DNA of 64,000 nucleotides. It comes from Candidatus Synechococcus calcipolaris G9 (lineage in GTDB: Bacteria; Cyanobacteriota; Cyanobacteriia; Thermosynechococcales; Thermosynechococcaceae). The translations under genes were made by a program, and so were the position numbers. This document shows positions 44,821-52,644 of this stretch, in pieces (position 1 is the first letter of the stretch; each line of letters starts with the position of its first letter). The DNA lies in contig NZ_JAKKUT010000002.1 of the NCBI RefSeq assembly GCF_029582805.1, forward strand, positions 644,001 to 708,000, written 5' to 3'. The notes below the pieces were generated by a model. The model saw only the letters and a list, made by a program, of their open reading frames with translations. It had not been told where the DNA came from and did not search any database.

Positions 44821-47800
44821 ATGGTAATGCTGAATAAAATTCCAGAGAAATATATGCATCTGGTGCGCTGGAGTCTGGCCCTTGGCTGGCTGGTCTTGAT
44901 TACATCCCTCTTTTATGATCCCATCTCTGAAGCTTTGACGGATCCGGCCTCTGGCAGCCCCTTTCGTTTACGGGGCGACTGTCTCAGTTTTCAGGGGGAG
45001 TGCAAAGAGCCGATTCCTTACCCAATGGGGGCACGCATTTTTTGGGGCATGGTGGTTCCATCGGTGGTGGTGACCTTAGTTACCCTGAGTCACGAGGCCT
45101 GGCGACGGCTTTGTCCCTTGGCCTTTTTCTCCCAAATTCCCCGCTCCCTAGGGTGGCAGCGCAAACGGAAAATTACCAATCCCCAGACGAAAAAAACTCG
45201 CTATGAGTTGGTGGCCATTGAGGCGAATTCCTGGCTGGGGCGCAATCGTCTGTATGTGCAAATGGGCCTATTGTTTTTGGGTTTGGTGGTTCGCCTCCTT
45301 TTTGTCAACTCCGATCGCTGGGCCTTGGGCGTGTTTCTGATCGTGGTGATTTTGCTGGCGATCGCAGTGGGCTTTTTATATCCCGGAAAATCCTGGTGTC
45401 AGTATTTTTGCCCCATGGCTCCGGTGCAGGAAATTTATACCGGCCCCCGGGGTCTGTTGGGGAGTGAGGCCCATCAGGGCGGTCCCCAGGGCATTACCCA
45501 GTCCATGTGCCGCTCCGTAACGGACAAGGGGACGGAAAAAAGTGTTTGTGTCAGTTGCCAGTCCCCCTGCATGGATATTGATGCGGAGCGGGCCTACTGG
45601 GATCGGGTGCAGCAGCCGGAGCGGCGATTACTTTACTACGGGTATTTGGGCCTGGTAATTGGTTTTTTCCTGTACTTCTTTTTCTATACCGGGAATGCCA
45701 ATTTCTTGGGGGGCACGGTTTGGCTAGAGCGGCAACAACTCTCGACCCTTATGGGGCCGGGTTTTTATATTGGTGGCACTGCATGGCCTATTCCTAAATT
45801 AGTGGCGGTTCCCCTAACCTTAGGGGTCTTTGTTGCCCTCACCTATGGCTTGGGGTTTGGCATCGAGGGGGCCTATCGCCAGTACCTAAAGGGTAAATCC
45901 GTAACATTGCCCGAATCGACCCTGCGTCACCAGTTGTTTACCCTCTTTGCCTTTAGTGCCTTTACCTGTCTCTACTTTTTGGGGGTTCGTCCCACCTTGG
46001 GTTGGCTGCAACCCTTTCGGCCTTTGGTGGATTGGGGTTTAGTTGTGGCGATCGCCCTTTGGTGTTATCGAACCCTGGGGCGCAGTGCGGATCAATACCA
46101 ACGGGAAAGCGTCAGTCACAGCTTGCGGCGGCAATTGGCCAAATTTGGCCCGGATCTGGATCGGGTCTTGGGGGGGCGATCGCTCTCGGATCTGCGCACC
46201 GATGAAGTGTATGTCCTAGCCAAAGTATTACCCGGCTTTAATCATCAAAAGAGCCTGCAGATCTATCGGGAAGTGCTGCGGGAAGCCCTGGAAAATGGCA
46301 CCGTTAATTCCGTGAGTAGTTTAGTGGTACTCCAAGGGTTGCGGAATCAGTTGGGCATTAGTGACACAGAACACCAGCAACTCTTACAGGATGTGGGCAT
46401 TAATGATCCTGGGCTACTATCCCCAGAGAAGGCAGCTTCTCGGGAACAGCGGTTACGTCTGCGGGGCTACCGCCAGTCCATTGAAGGTCTCTTTTTGGAG
46501 GGGGTGCAGGGGGGAATTCCCCTCAACGAGATGATCACCCAAAAACAGGATGCTCTCCAGGCCCTCAAGCAGGAATACAACATTAATCCAGAGGAGGAAG
46601 CCACGGTTTTAGCGGAACTGTTGAATCAGAATAGTATTTTTTACAAATCCGGCGAGAAATTACTTCAACAACTGCACCTCCTCCATCAGCAACGCCAAAT
46701 TCTCCGCCAGAGTTCTCCCCTGACTGCGCCCGTCTACGACTTTTTGATTCATTTCCTCGATGGTCAACAGCAGATGGTGAGTCAACAGTTTTTAGGTATT
46801 CTTGAGATTTTGGGTAACACCCCAGAGGCGATGAACCTCGCCCAAGCTGTAGGTAGCCAACTGCCCGATGATCCCCTTTTTCAATCGGCCCTATTGCGCC
46901 ATTCCCCAGCAATGCCTCCTTGGCGCGATCGCCTCAGCCCGGCCATTTTTAATCAGTTGCAACGATTACAGACAGAAACCCGAGTGCGTTTAGAGGAGAG
47001 TGGATCGGCGAAGCAGGGGAAAACCCTAGGGGTGTTGACGGATCTGCTGCAATCCCCTGAAGCCCTGATCCGGGCGGCCAGTTTGTGGGCGATCGCCCAG
47101 ATTGATGCTAAGGCAGGAAAACAGTATGCAGCCCAACTGGGCCAGGCCCCTGCGAGAACCCTGGATATTGACAACATTGTCGCCGATACCGCCCAAGGAA
47201 TTTTAGGTAAATCCACCCCAACTGCCCAGCCCATCGAAAACCTAGAGATTACCATTGATCACGTCCAGACGACCCAGGTGCAATTTTGGCATCAGACCCG
47301 CATTACCATTGGTCGGGATCCCGGGAATGATGTGGTTATTCCTGATAGTCGCGTCTCCCGAAACCACGCGGTCTTAGACATTAGCACTCAGGGCGTACAC
47401 CTCCAGGATTTGGGCAGTGTCAATGGCTTGGTCTATCAAAATAAGGTGATTCACAAAGAGACCATTCCCCTGAAATCCGGCGATCGCATTGGTTTTAGTC
47501 GTTCAGGCAGCCCCGCCATTGTCGTTAGTTGGCAAACGTCTAGGGATACTGCTATGGGTTTGAGTACCCTGGAAAAAGCCCTTTGGTTAGCCCATGCCCC
47601 CCTCTTTCGGGACATTCCCCACTTGGATCTATTGGAATTAGCCCTAGCGAGTCAGGTGCGGGGGTATCATCCTGGAAATTCCCTTTGTATTATTGGCGAT
47701 ACCGCCGATGAGGTTCTACTCCTTGTGCGGGGATCCGCCGATGTTCAGGTGGGCACAACCTCCAGTTTGGTGCGGTTGGGAACCATTACTCCCGGACAAA

Positions 47801-47997
47801 CCCTTGGGGAATTGGCGGTACTGACCCAAGGTAATCGCACGGCCACGGTGGTTGCCACTGCTGAGTCTACCTACGTTTTAGCCATTCCGGCCGCCTCCTT
47901 CCGGGCCCTCCTAGATTCCCATTTGGACATGACCCGCCAAGTACTAACCCTGGTGAGCGATCGCCTCCAGCAGACCCTAAATCAACTTTCCGCCTAA
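44821..47997 (+). CDS. Membrane Fe-S protein (NapH/CcoG-like) fused to FHA and cyclic-nucleotide-binding domains
   Basis: 1058 residues. The N-terminal ~420 are a polytopic membrane domain with cysteine motifs RRLCPLAFFSQ (~96), WCQYFCPMAP (~192) and MCRSVTDKGTEKSVC followed by VSCQSPCMDID (~229-246). The last gives C-x10-C-x2-C-x3-C, as in 4Fe-4S NapH/NosR/CcoG relatives. Residues ~420-810 are alpha-helical with no recognised domain. An FHA domain follows (TIGRDPGNDVVI, RVSRNHAVLD, GSVNGL: phosphothreonine-binding residues present). A C-terminal cNMP-binding domain (LGELAVLTQGNRTATVV) lacks the canonical PRSA. A membrane redox protein responding to phosphorylation and a ligand is the inference. 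It heads an operon with the genes at 48007 and 48860. Confidence 0.85.
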   Translation: MVMLNKIPEKYMHLVRWSLALGWLVLITSLFYDPISEALTDPASGSPFRLRGDCLSFQGECKEPIPYPMGARIFWGMVVPSVVVTLVTLSHEAWRRLCPLAFFSQIPRSLGWQRKRKITNPQTKKTRYELVAIEANSWLGRNRLYVQMGLLFLGLVVRLLFVNSDRWALGVFLIVVILLAIAVGFLYPGKSWCQYFCPMAPVQEIYTGPRGLLGSEAHQGGPQGITQSMCRSVTDKGTEKSVCVSCQSPCMDIDAERAYWDRVQQPERRLLYYGYLGLVIGFFLYFFFYTGNANFLGGTVWLERQQLSTLMGPGFYIGGTAWPIPKLVAVPLTLGVFVALTYGLGFGIEGAYRQYLKGKSVTLPESTLRHQLFTLFAFSAFTCLYFLGVRPTLGWLQPFRPLVDWGLVVAIALWCYRTLGRSADQYQRESVSHSLRRQLAKFGPDLDRVLGGRSLSDLRTDEVYVLAKVLPGFNHQKSLQIYREVLREALENGTVNSVSSLVVLQGLRNQLGISDTEHQQLLQDVGINDPGLLSPEKAASREQRLRLRGYRQSIEGLFLEGVQGGIPLNEMITQKQDALQALKQEYNINPEEEATVLAELLNQNSIFYKSGEKLLQQLHLLHQQRQILRQSSPLTAPVYDFLIHFLDGQQQMVSQQFLGILEILGNTPEAMNLAQAVGSQLPDDPLFQSALLRHSPAMPPWRDRLSPAIFNQLQRLQTETRVRLEESGSAKQGKTLGVLTDLLQSPEALIRAASLWAIAQIDAKAGKQYAAQLGQAPARTLDIDNIVADTAQGILGKSTPTAQPIENLEITIDHVQTTQVQFWHQTRITIGRDPGNDVVIPDSRVSRNHAVLDISTQGVHLQDLGSVNGLVYQNKVIHKETIPLKSGDRIGFSRSGSPAIVVSWQTSRDTAMGLSTLEKALWLAHAPLFRDIPHLDLLELALASQVRGYHPGNSLCIIGDTADEVLLLVRGSADVQVGTTSSLVRLGTITPGQTLGELAVLTQGNRTATVVATAESTYVLAIPAASFRALLDSHLDMTRQVLTLVSDRLQQTLNQLSA

Positions 47998-48006
47998 GAT
48001 AGCTCC

Positions 48007-48906
48007 ATGACTGATTCATCACCATTCCCTGCCACCGATCTTACAAATACTGAAAATACTGATCTCACCCATCTTTTTGTCTATGGAACCCTTACCCAAG
48101 GCCTAGGTCTCTCCGACAGATTAGCCAACGCCACCTTTCTCGGCCATGGATTGACCCAGGGGAGGTTATACGATTTGGGTTCCTTTCCGGGATTCAAAGC
48201 CGCAGACCATGCCCAGGAGGTTGTTTATGGTGAGTTATATCAAGTGGATGCTGAAACCCTAAGAACGTTAGATGGCATTGAGGGCTATGATCCCAATCAA
48301 ATCGATGATTCAATGTACATCCGAGAAATGATACCAGTTGTGAGTTTCCAAGATGGTAGAACCGTTCATGCCCAAGTCTACGTTTACCAAAAAAATATTA
48401 CCCCTCAGCATCAAATTCCCCATGGTGATTATCGACGCTACCTCCAGGAAAGGGAAGACGGGCTGCATTGGTATATTGCCTATGGTTCTAATATGAGTTC
48501 TGAGCGGCTTTTAGATCGCATCTCCACAGTTTATGACAATCAAGTGGGCTTTCTTGACGGTTACCAACTGGTCTTTAATAAGAAAAATCCACGCTGGGGA
48601 ACCGCGGCCAATCTTCGCTATCGCGGCCAGGGCTATCGCTGTCCCTTTGTGGCCTATGCCCTAGACCGGGAAGACTTACACCAACTCGATTCCTTTGAAG
48701 GTGAACCCTCCCACTATGTTCGTCTGGGACTCCCCTTTACGACATCATCGGGCAAGCGTTCCTTGGGGCATATTTATCTGGCGCACCCCCAGCGGCTAGT
48801 GGCGGAATCCCCTCCCTTGGCGGAGTATCTGGGTTATCTTTATCACGGTTATCAAGAACATGACTTCGACCCCATCTTTGATCCCTTTACAACAGGCAAC
48901 GGCTGA
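48007..48906 (+). CDS. Double gamma-glutamylcyclotransferase-like protein (AIG2/GGCT fusion)
   Basis: 299 residues, two GGCT folds in tandem. Domain 1 (24-140) has the VYGTLTQGLGL substrate loop and catalytic Glu in LRTLDGIEGYDP. Domain 2 (150-290) has the WYIAYGSNMSSERL loop and Glu in LHQLDSFEGEPSHYVR, closer to ChaC/GGCT enzymes. Such domains release 5-oxoproline from gamma-glutamyl peptides or amines; a role in glutathione or gamma-glutamylamine turnover is inferred. It starts 9 bp after the 1058-aa gene. Confidence 0.85.
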   Translation: MTDSSPFPATDLTNTENTDLTHLFVYGTLTQGLGLSDRLANATFLGHGLTQGRLYDLGSFPGFKAADHAQEVVYGELYQVDAETLRTLDGIEGYDPNQIDDSMYIREMIPVVSFQDGRTVHAQVYVYQKNITPQHQIPHGDYRRYLQEREDGLHWYIAYGSNMSSERLLDRISTVYDNQVGFLDGYQLVFNKKNPRWGTAANLRYRGQGYRCPFVAYALDREDLHQLDSFEGEPSHYVRLGLPFTTSSGKRSLGHIYLAHPQRLVAESPPLAEYLGYLYHGYQEHDFDPIFDPFTTGNG

Positions 48907-49198
48907 TTTGATAGCGATCGCCCAGGGATTGGTCAACTATCCTTGGACGGAAAAGCAACACAGTCTTGTTGTGAAGATTCAACGGGCGAGCCACCTCCTC
49001 CAGAGCAAACTTGCAGAAGAGCCGGATCAAGACCTGCGTCGCTACCGCCATGATCTGCGAACTCCCCTGACGGTTATTTTGGGATACTCTGAAATACTGA
49101 TGAGTCAACCCACCCTGCGGGATTTACCGGATCTGATACAGGTCTATCGGCAGGGGCAGCAAATCCTTGGTTTAATTGCCCAGTTACAGGAGTTGTGA
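48860..49198 (+). CDS. Stand-alone histidine-kinase phosphoacceptor (HisKA) domain protein
   Basis: 112 residues from ATG 48860, overlapping the preceding gene by 47 bp; a TTG at 48908 is an alternative. The H-box is clear, RRYRHDLRTPLTVILGYSEIL, with a following second helix (LIQVYRQGQQILGLIAQLQ), so a full DHp hairpin is present. No ATPase domain follows: the gene ends 20 residues after the hairpin. It could be a phosphotransfer or dimerisation partner for another kinase. The downstream 49199-49303 gap has no ATPase fragment, so this is not a simple frameshift. Confidence 0.65.
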   Translation: MTSTPSLIPLQQATADLIAIAQGLVNYPWTEKQHSLVVKIQRASHLLQSKLAEEPDQDLRRYRHDLRTPLTVILGYSEILMSQPTLRDLPDLIQVYRQGQQILGLIAQLQEL

Positions 49199-49303
49199 TC
49201 TGATCCAGCCTGATTTACGCCAAACATCTGTTTCCGAAATGGTAACTGGGATCTATTTCCCGGAGATCGCCCTTAGGCTAGAACTATCACTGGAGAAGCT
49301 ATT

Positions 49304-50719
49304 ATGCGACAACCCATTGTCTTGTCTGTGAGTCTAGCGGCCCTACTCGGTCTGGGAACCGCCCTATCCCTTTTATCACCGCGATCGCCCCACAGCCCAC
49401 CCCTATCCGCAGGACTAACCATGATTGATCCGGCCCTAGCGCAAGATTCTTGGGGTATTGAATCCCGCCCCTCCCAATCCCCGTCATCGCCTTCGGAGGT
49501 GGCCTTGAATTTGGAGGCTTACACCCAGTACCGCAGTGTGATTGAGCGGACTCGCACCATGGTTGGGGATGCCAATGCCCAACGGCTGGCCCAACAGTAT
49601 GGCCTGAATATCTTAAACGTCACCTGGGAAGATACGGGTCGCTATCAAAATTCGGCGGTGGGCCCCAATATCAGTGATATGACGATTCAAGTTCAGCAAT
49701 TTAATCCCCAATCTCGCAGCTACGACTTGAGTTTAATGCCCGTGATCCGCTTTCCAAATTTTACGGATAAGACCGCCGATATTCCCCTGGATCGCTTTTT
49801 CATTCGTGTGGGTAATGAAAAGGGACGGGATCTAAAACGGATTAGCCTGCGAGAGTATTTAGGTAATTTTCGTAAATATCTCCATAATTCCCGCTCTTGG
49901 AAAGGTTCCGGAAAATCCCTCCTAGCTCCCCGAGATAGCCATGCCCTCGTTAGTGCCCAGGCCTGTTTCTTACCGATTCCCCAAGGCCGTGAAGCTATCT
50001 TTAATCCAGTGCTGTTTAACTATCAATCCTATGAAAAAAATCCAGCGGTTTTAGCCATTTTAATTACCCGCCAAGGCACCAGTGCCACGATCATTGATAA
50101 TCAGCGGGATGGATTTGAGGCGGGCCGCACGTGGGGACAGCGGCTATTTTTTAACAAGAATGGTGAACGGGCCAGCCTTACCGGGCAACGGGCCAGTGAT
50201 GTTTCTCTGGGGGGGGTAACGGTTGACCCGGGCCAAGGGATTAGTTCGGAAGAAGCAGAAGCGGCAGGCCTAAATATGGTGATGCTGATTCAAGTCCCCC
50301 TCAAGCAACAACCCCGCACCCGGCAAAGTTTAGGTGGCGTTCCCTTGATGATGCCCGCTGCCCCCTCTGCAATGGAATCGGATGTTGCCGGACGTTCCTC
50401 CAATGTGGAAGCTGCTGTGATTAGCCATGGCGAGGTGGAAGGCCCCTTCACGGAAATTGATAACCTGGCGATCGAGCGGGATCCCGATTTCCCAATTCGG
50501 GTGACGGTACAGTTTTATAAGGCTACCGATAATGGGGTTGTTTCCGAGGCAGATATAAGCCACATCAATGACCAAATTGCCAAGGTCTACAGCAATGCCG
50601 ATTATGTCGGTAGTTTAGTTGTCGATGGCGATACGGGCCGGCCCACCGAATACGATGGTCCCAAAAACGAACCCCCGGACTGGTGGTATAATTTCTGGCA
50701 ACGTTTTCATAACCAATAG
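49304..50719 (+). CDS. Secreted conserved protein of unknown function
   Basis: 471 residues. A signal peptide (MRQPIVLSVSLAALLGLGTA) is followed by a low-complexity Pro/Ser linker and a long soluble region (LNLEAYTQYRSVIERTRTMVG; LAQQYGLNILNVTWEDTGRY). Repeated segments with conserved Asp/Asn (VRVGNEKGRD, GGVTVDPGQG) do not point to a known enzyme. It converges with the EI24 gene, 3 bp apart. Periplasmic or outer-membrane-associated location is inferred. Confidence 0.65.
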   Translation: MRQPIVLSVSLAALLGLGTALSLLSPRSPHSPPLSAGLTMIDPALAQDSWGIESRPSQSPSSPSEVALNLEAYTQYRSVIERTRTMVGDANAQRLAQQYGLNILNVTWEDTGRYQNSAVGPNISDMTIQVQQFNPQSRSYDLSLMPVIRFPNFTDKTADIPLDRFFIRVGNEKGRDLKRISLREYLGNFRKYLHNSRSWKGSGKSLLAPRDSHALVSAQACFLPIPQGREAIFNPVLFNYQSYEKNPAVLAILITRQGTSATIIDNQRDGFEAGRTWGQRLFFNKNGERASLTGQRASDVSLGGVTVDPGQGISSEEAEAAGLNMVMLIQVPLKQQPRTRQSLGGVPLMMPAAPSAMESDVAGRSSNVEAAVISHGEVEGPFTEIDNLAIERDPDFPIRVTVQFYKATDNGVVSEADISHINDQIAKVYSNADYVGSLVVDGDTGRPTEYDGPKNEPPDWWYNFWQRFHNQ

Positions 50720-50722
50720 GGT

Positions 50723-51502
50723 TTATCGCCCGCCATTAAGTTGGGGTGATTCAGGTGATGCATCCACGGTATCAACTTTCGTTGCACCATAGACTAGGAG
50801 GGCTGCCCCTACCACCCCACTGGCCGGAACCAGTAATATGCCCAGGAGGGGAATAAATAACCCCAAAACTTGGGCTGACCCTAGGCCTTGAATTTCCGGC
50901 CAGTAGCGGCGAGTTTTTTGGAAACGTTCCTTCAGGGTTTGACTTTGTTTTTCTAGCAAATAGTCAAAACTCCCCCGACCGAGAAAATAGCCACTAATCA
51001 ATAGCATGACAATGGGTTGACCGGGGCCCAAAAATAGGGTTAGCCCCAGACATAGCAACTGTAAGATGGCATCCCGAAGAGCAAACCAGCCACCAATGAG
51101 GGCATTTTGGATATCTCGCCACCAGCCGACTTCAATGGGCTGCCCTGTCAGAATAATTTCTACTCGATTGAGTAGGGGCCCCAGAAAGGGTATGACCACA
51201 AGGGGTACTAGGGTTTGATAGCCAATCAGGGTGACAAATAGGGCGATCGCCCCCGCTAGGATATTGGCGAGGACTTCATAGGTGGCTAACCAGGTGCGAT
51301 CGTTGCCATGGTAGAGGTGCAAGACCCCATCCCGCACCGTAAAAAAGCCCAGAAGAATTAATATCAGTCCTAAGGACAGGCTGAGCAAAGCGGGCAATAG
51401 CAAGTAGCCCCAGAGACGATGGTGGGCAATGAACCCCAAACCCCGAAAAAATGCCCCAAATCCCCGCAGATAGCGACCCGGCCAGGCCAACAATCGGATC
51501 AT
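50723..51502 (-). CDS. EI24/CysZ-family membrane protein
   Basis: 259 residues with four to six hydrophobic segments, e.g. LLLPALLSLSLGLILILLGF and IALFVTLIGYQTLVPLVVIP. The LLPALLSLSL region, the FFTVRDG loop and the GRGSFDYLLEKQ stretch near 170 match the EI24 (etoposide-induced 2.4) family; E. coli CysZ is a sulfate transporter of the same fold. Substrate unknown here. Confidence 0.78.
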   Translation of the reverse strand: MIRLLAWPGRYLRGFGAFFRGLGFIAHHRLWGYLLLPALLSLSLGLILILLGFFTVRDGVLHLYHGNDRTWLATYEVLANILAGAIALFVTLIGYQTLVPLVVIPFLGPLLNRVEIILTGQPIEVGWWRDIQNALIGGWFALRDAILQLLCLGLTLFLGPGQPIVMLLISGYFLGRGSFDYLLEKQSQTLKERFQKTRRYWPEIQGLGSAQVLGLFIPLLGILLVPASGVVGAALLVYGATKVDTVDASPESPQLNGGR

Positions 51503-51507
51503 TTCCT

Positions 51508-51621
51508 TTAAGCGTTCCTTACGTTGCTTTTTTGAGATTTGATTATAGATGGTTTTGCAGTCACTTCATCAGAAAAGAGAGCAATAATGATGTTAGTATC
51601 GAGTAAAAACCTACCACTCAT
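51508..51621 (-). pseudogene. VapC PIN-domain toxin, N-terminal remnant
   Basis: ATG 51621 overlaps the antitoxin stop and reads MSGRFLLDTNIIIALFSDEV, the exact start of a PIN-domain toxin with the first catalytic Asp in LLDTN. It diverges into unrelated codons and stops after 37, so the remaining ~100 residues and three acidic residues are lost. Confidence 0.75.
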
Positions 51622-51838
51622 CGACATCTATCTATTCGCAATCCTGCTCAATTGCTTCACACATCAACTGAAGGTCATTGGAAGGAATTGAAACAGCAAA
51701 ACGCAATAATTGCTGCCCTGGCGTACCACGAACCTCTGCCTTTACCAAGGTGCGCACAAATTCAAGCACCTACCATTACAAATGCTGAGGCATGACCTGC
51801 AATTGTTCAACAACTTCTTCGATGATAGGGGTATTTAT
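51611..51838 (-). pseudogene. VapB antitoxin, decayed
   Basis: The minus strand encodes NTPIIEEVVEQLQVMPQHL, stop, W, stop, VLEFVRTLVKAEVRGTPGQQ and LLRFAVSIPSNDLQLMCEAI, a common cyanobacterial VapB. The initiator codon is ATA instead of ATG, and three in-frame stops interrupt the frame (two after QHL, one after DCE). The coding pattern is otherwise continuous to DVDEW and its stop at 51611. It cannot make antitoxin, consistent with the truncated toxin. Confidence 0.8.
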
Positions 51839-51904
51839 TCTACTCTCCCTACCACCATCCTACACCGTTTCCCCAGAGCGCAGAAGCCCAAGTGCCTGGA
51901 GGGG

Positions 51905-52567
51905 CTAAAGAACGGGTTGAATGGCAAGGGGGGTCAGAATTAAATGGCGATCGCGATCGCAGGTGATCCAATTTTCCTGGCGCATTTTACCCAATAACCG
52001 CGTAATCGTCACCCGGCTGGTGCCAATGGCACTGGCTAACTGTTGATGGGTTAGTCGCACACTCAGGCGTGTTCCTTGGGGATGGCTTTGCCCCACTTCC
52101 TGTTTCAACAAAAACAACAAATGCCGTAGCCGCTCTTCAATGCGACGATGACTGGAAATGGCTAATAGAGCTTCCCCTTGCCGCAACCGCCGACTTAAAC
52201 CACGAAATAAACTTTGGGTTAGGTTGGGGGAGGATTCAACTTCCGCGAGGGTAAAGGACATGACTTCTACGGTCGTCAAGGCCCGAGCTTGGTAGGCGGT
52301 TAAGGCGGTTAGGGGACTGCCAAAGGTCATCCCTGGAGTGGCTAATCCTAAAATGACTTCATCACCGCTGGCATGGAGGAGATTTAGCTGAACTACACCC
52401 CGGCTCACAACCCACAGGCGATCGCTTTCCAGCCAAATATTATCTCCGCTGGCAAATGTATAAAACTTAGACTGGGGAATACTTGGGGTTGGATGGCGAA
52501 AGATGGCCTCTAAAACTTCCAGGCGATTGGGGGAATCGAGGGAGGGGGAGGAGGAAAACGAAGGCAT
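51905..52567 (-). CDS. Crp/Fnr-family transcriptional regulator (CysR/NtcA-like)
   Basis: 220 residues. An N-terminal cyclic-nucleotide-like sensor domain (DRLWVVSRGVVQLNLLH, EVILGLATPGMTFGS) lacks the GE...RS(A/T) cNMP cassette, so it is unlikely to bind cAMP. The C-terminal winged HTH is well conserved: VRLTHQQLASAIGTSRVTIT then RLLGKMRQENWI, near-identical in pattern to NtcA-type recognition helices. Its closest match in kind is the cyanobacterial NtcA/CysR group, i.e. nutrient control. It lies 77 bp downstream of trpE on the same strand. Confidence 0.85.
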   Translation of the reverse strand: MPSFSSSPSLDSPNRLEVLEAIFRHPTPSIPQSKFYTFASGDNIWLESDRLWVVSRGVVQLNLLHASGDEVILGLATPGMTFGSPLTALTAYQARALTTVEVMSFTLAEVESSPNLTQSLFRGLSRRLRQGEALLAISSHRRIEERLRHLLFLLKQEVGQSHPQGTRLSVRLTHQQLASAIGTSRVTITRLLGKMRQENWITCDRDRHLILTPLAIQPVL

Positions 52568-52644
52568 AGGATTAGACCTAGGGTATCTGTGACTACACTA
52601 GGCTGAGAATGTAAAGACGAGTTAATGGTTTTTTCAAGTTTTCG

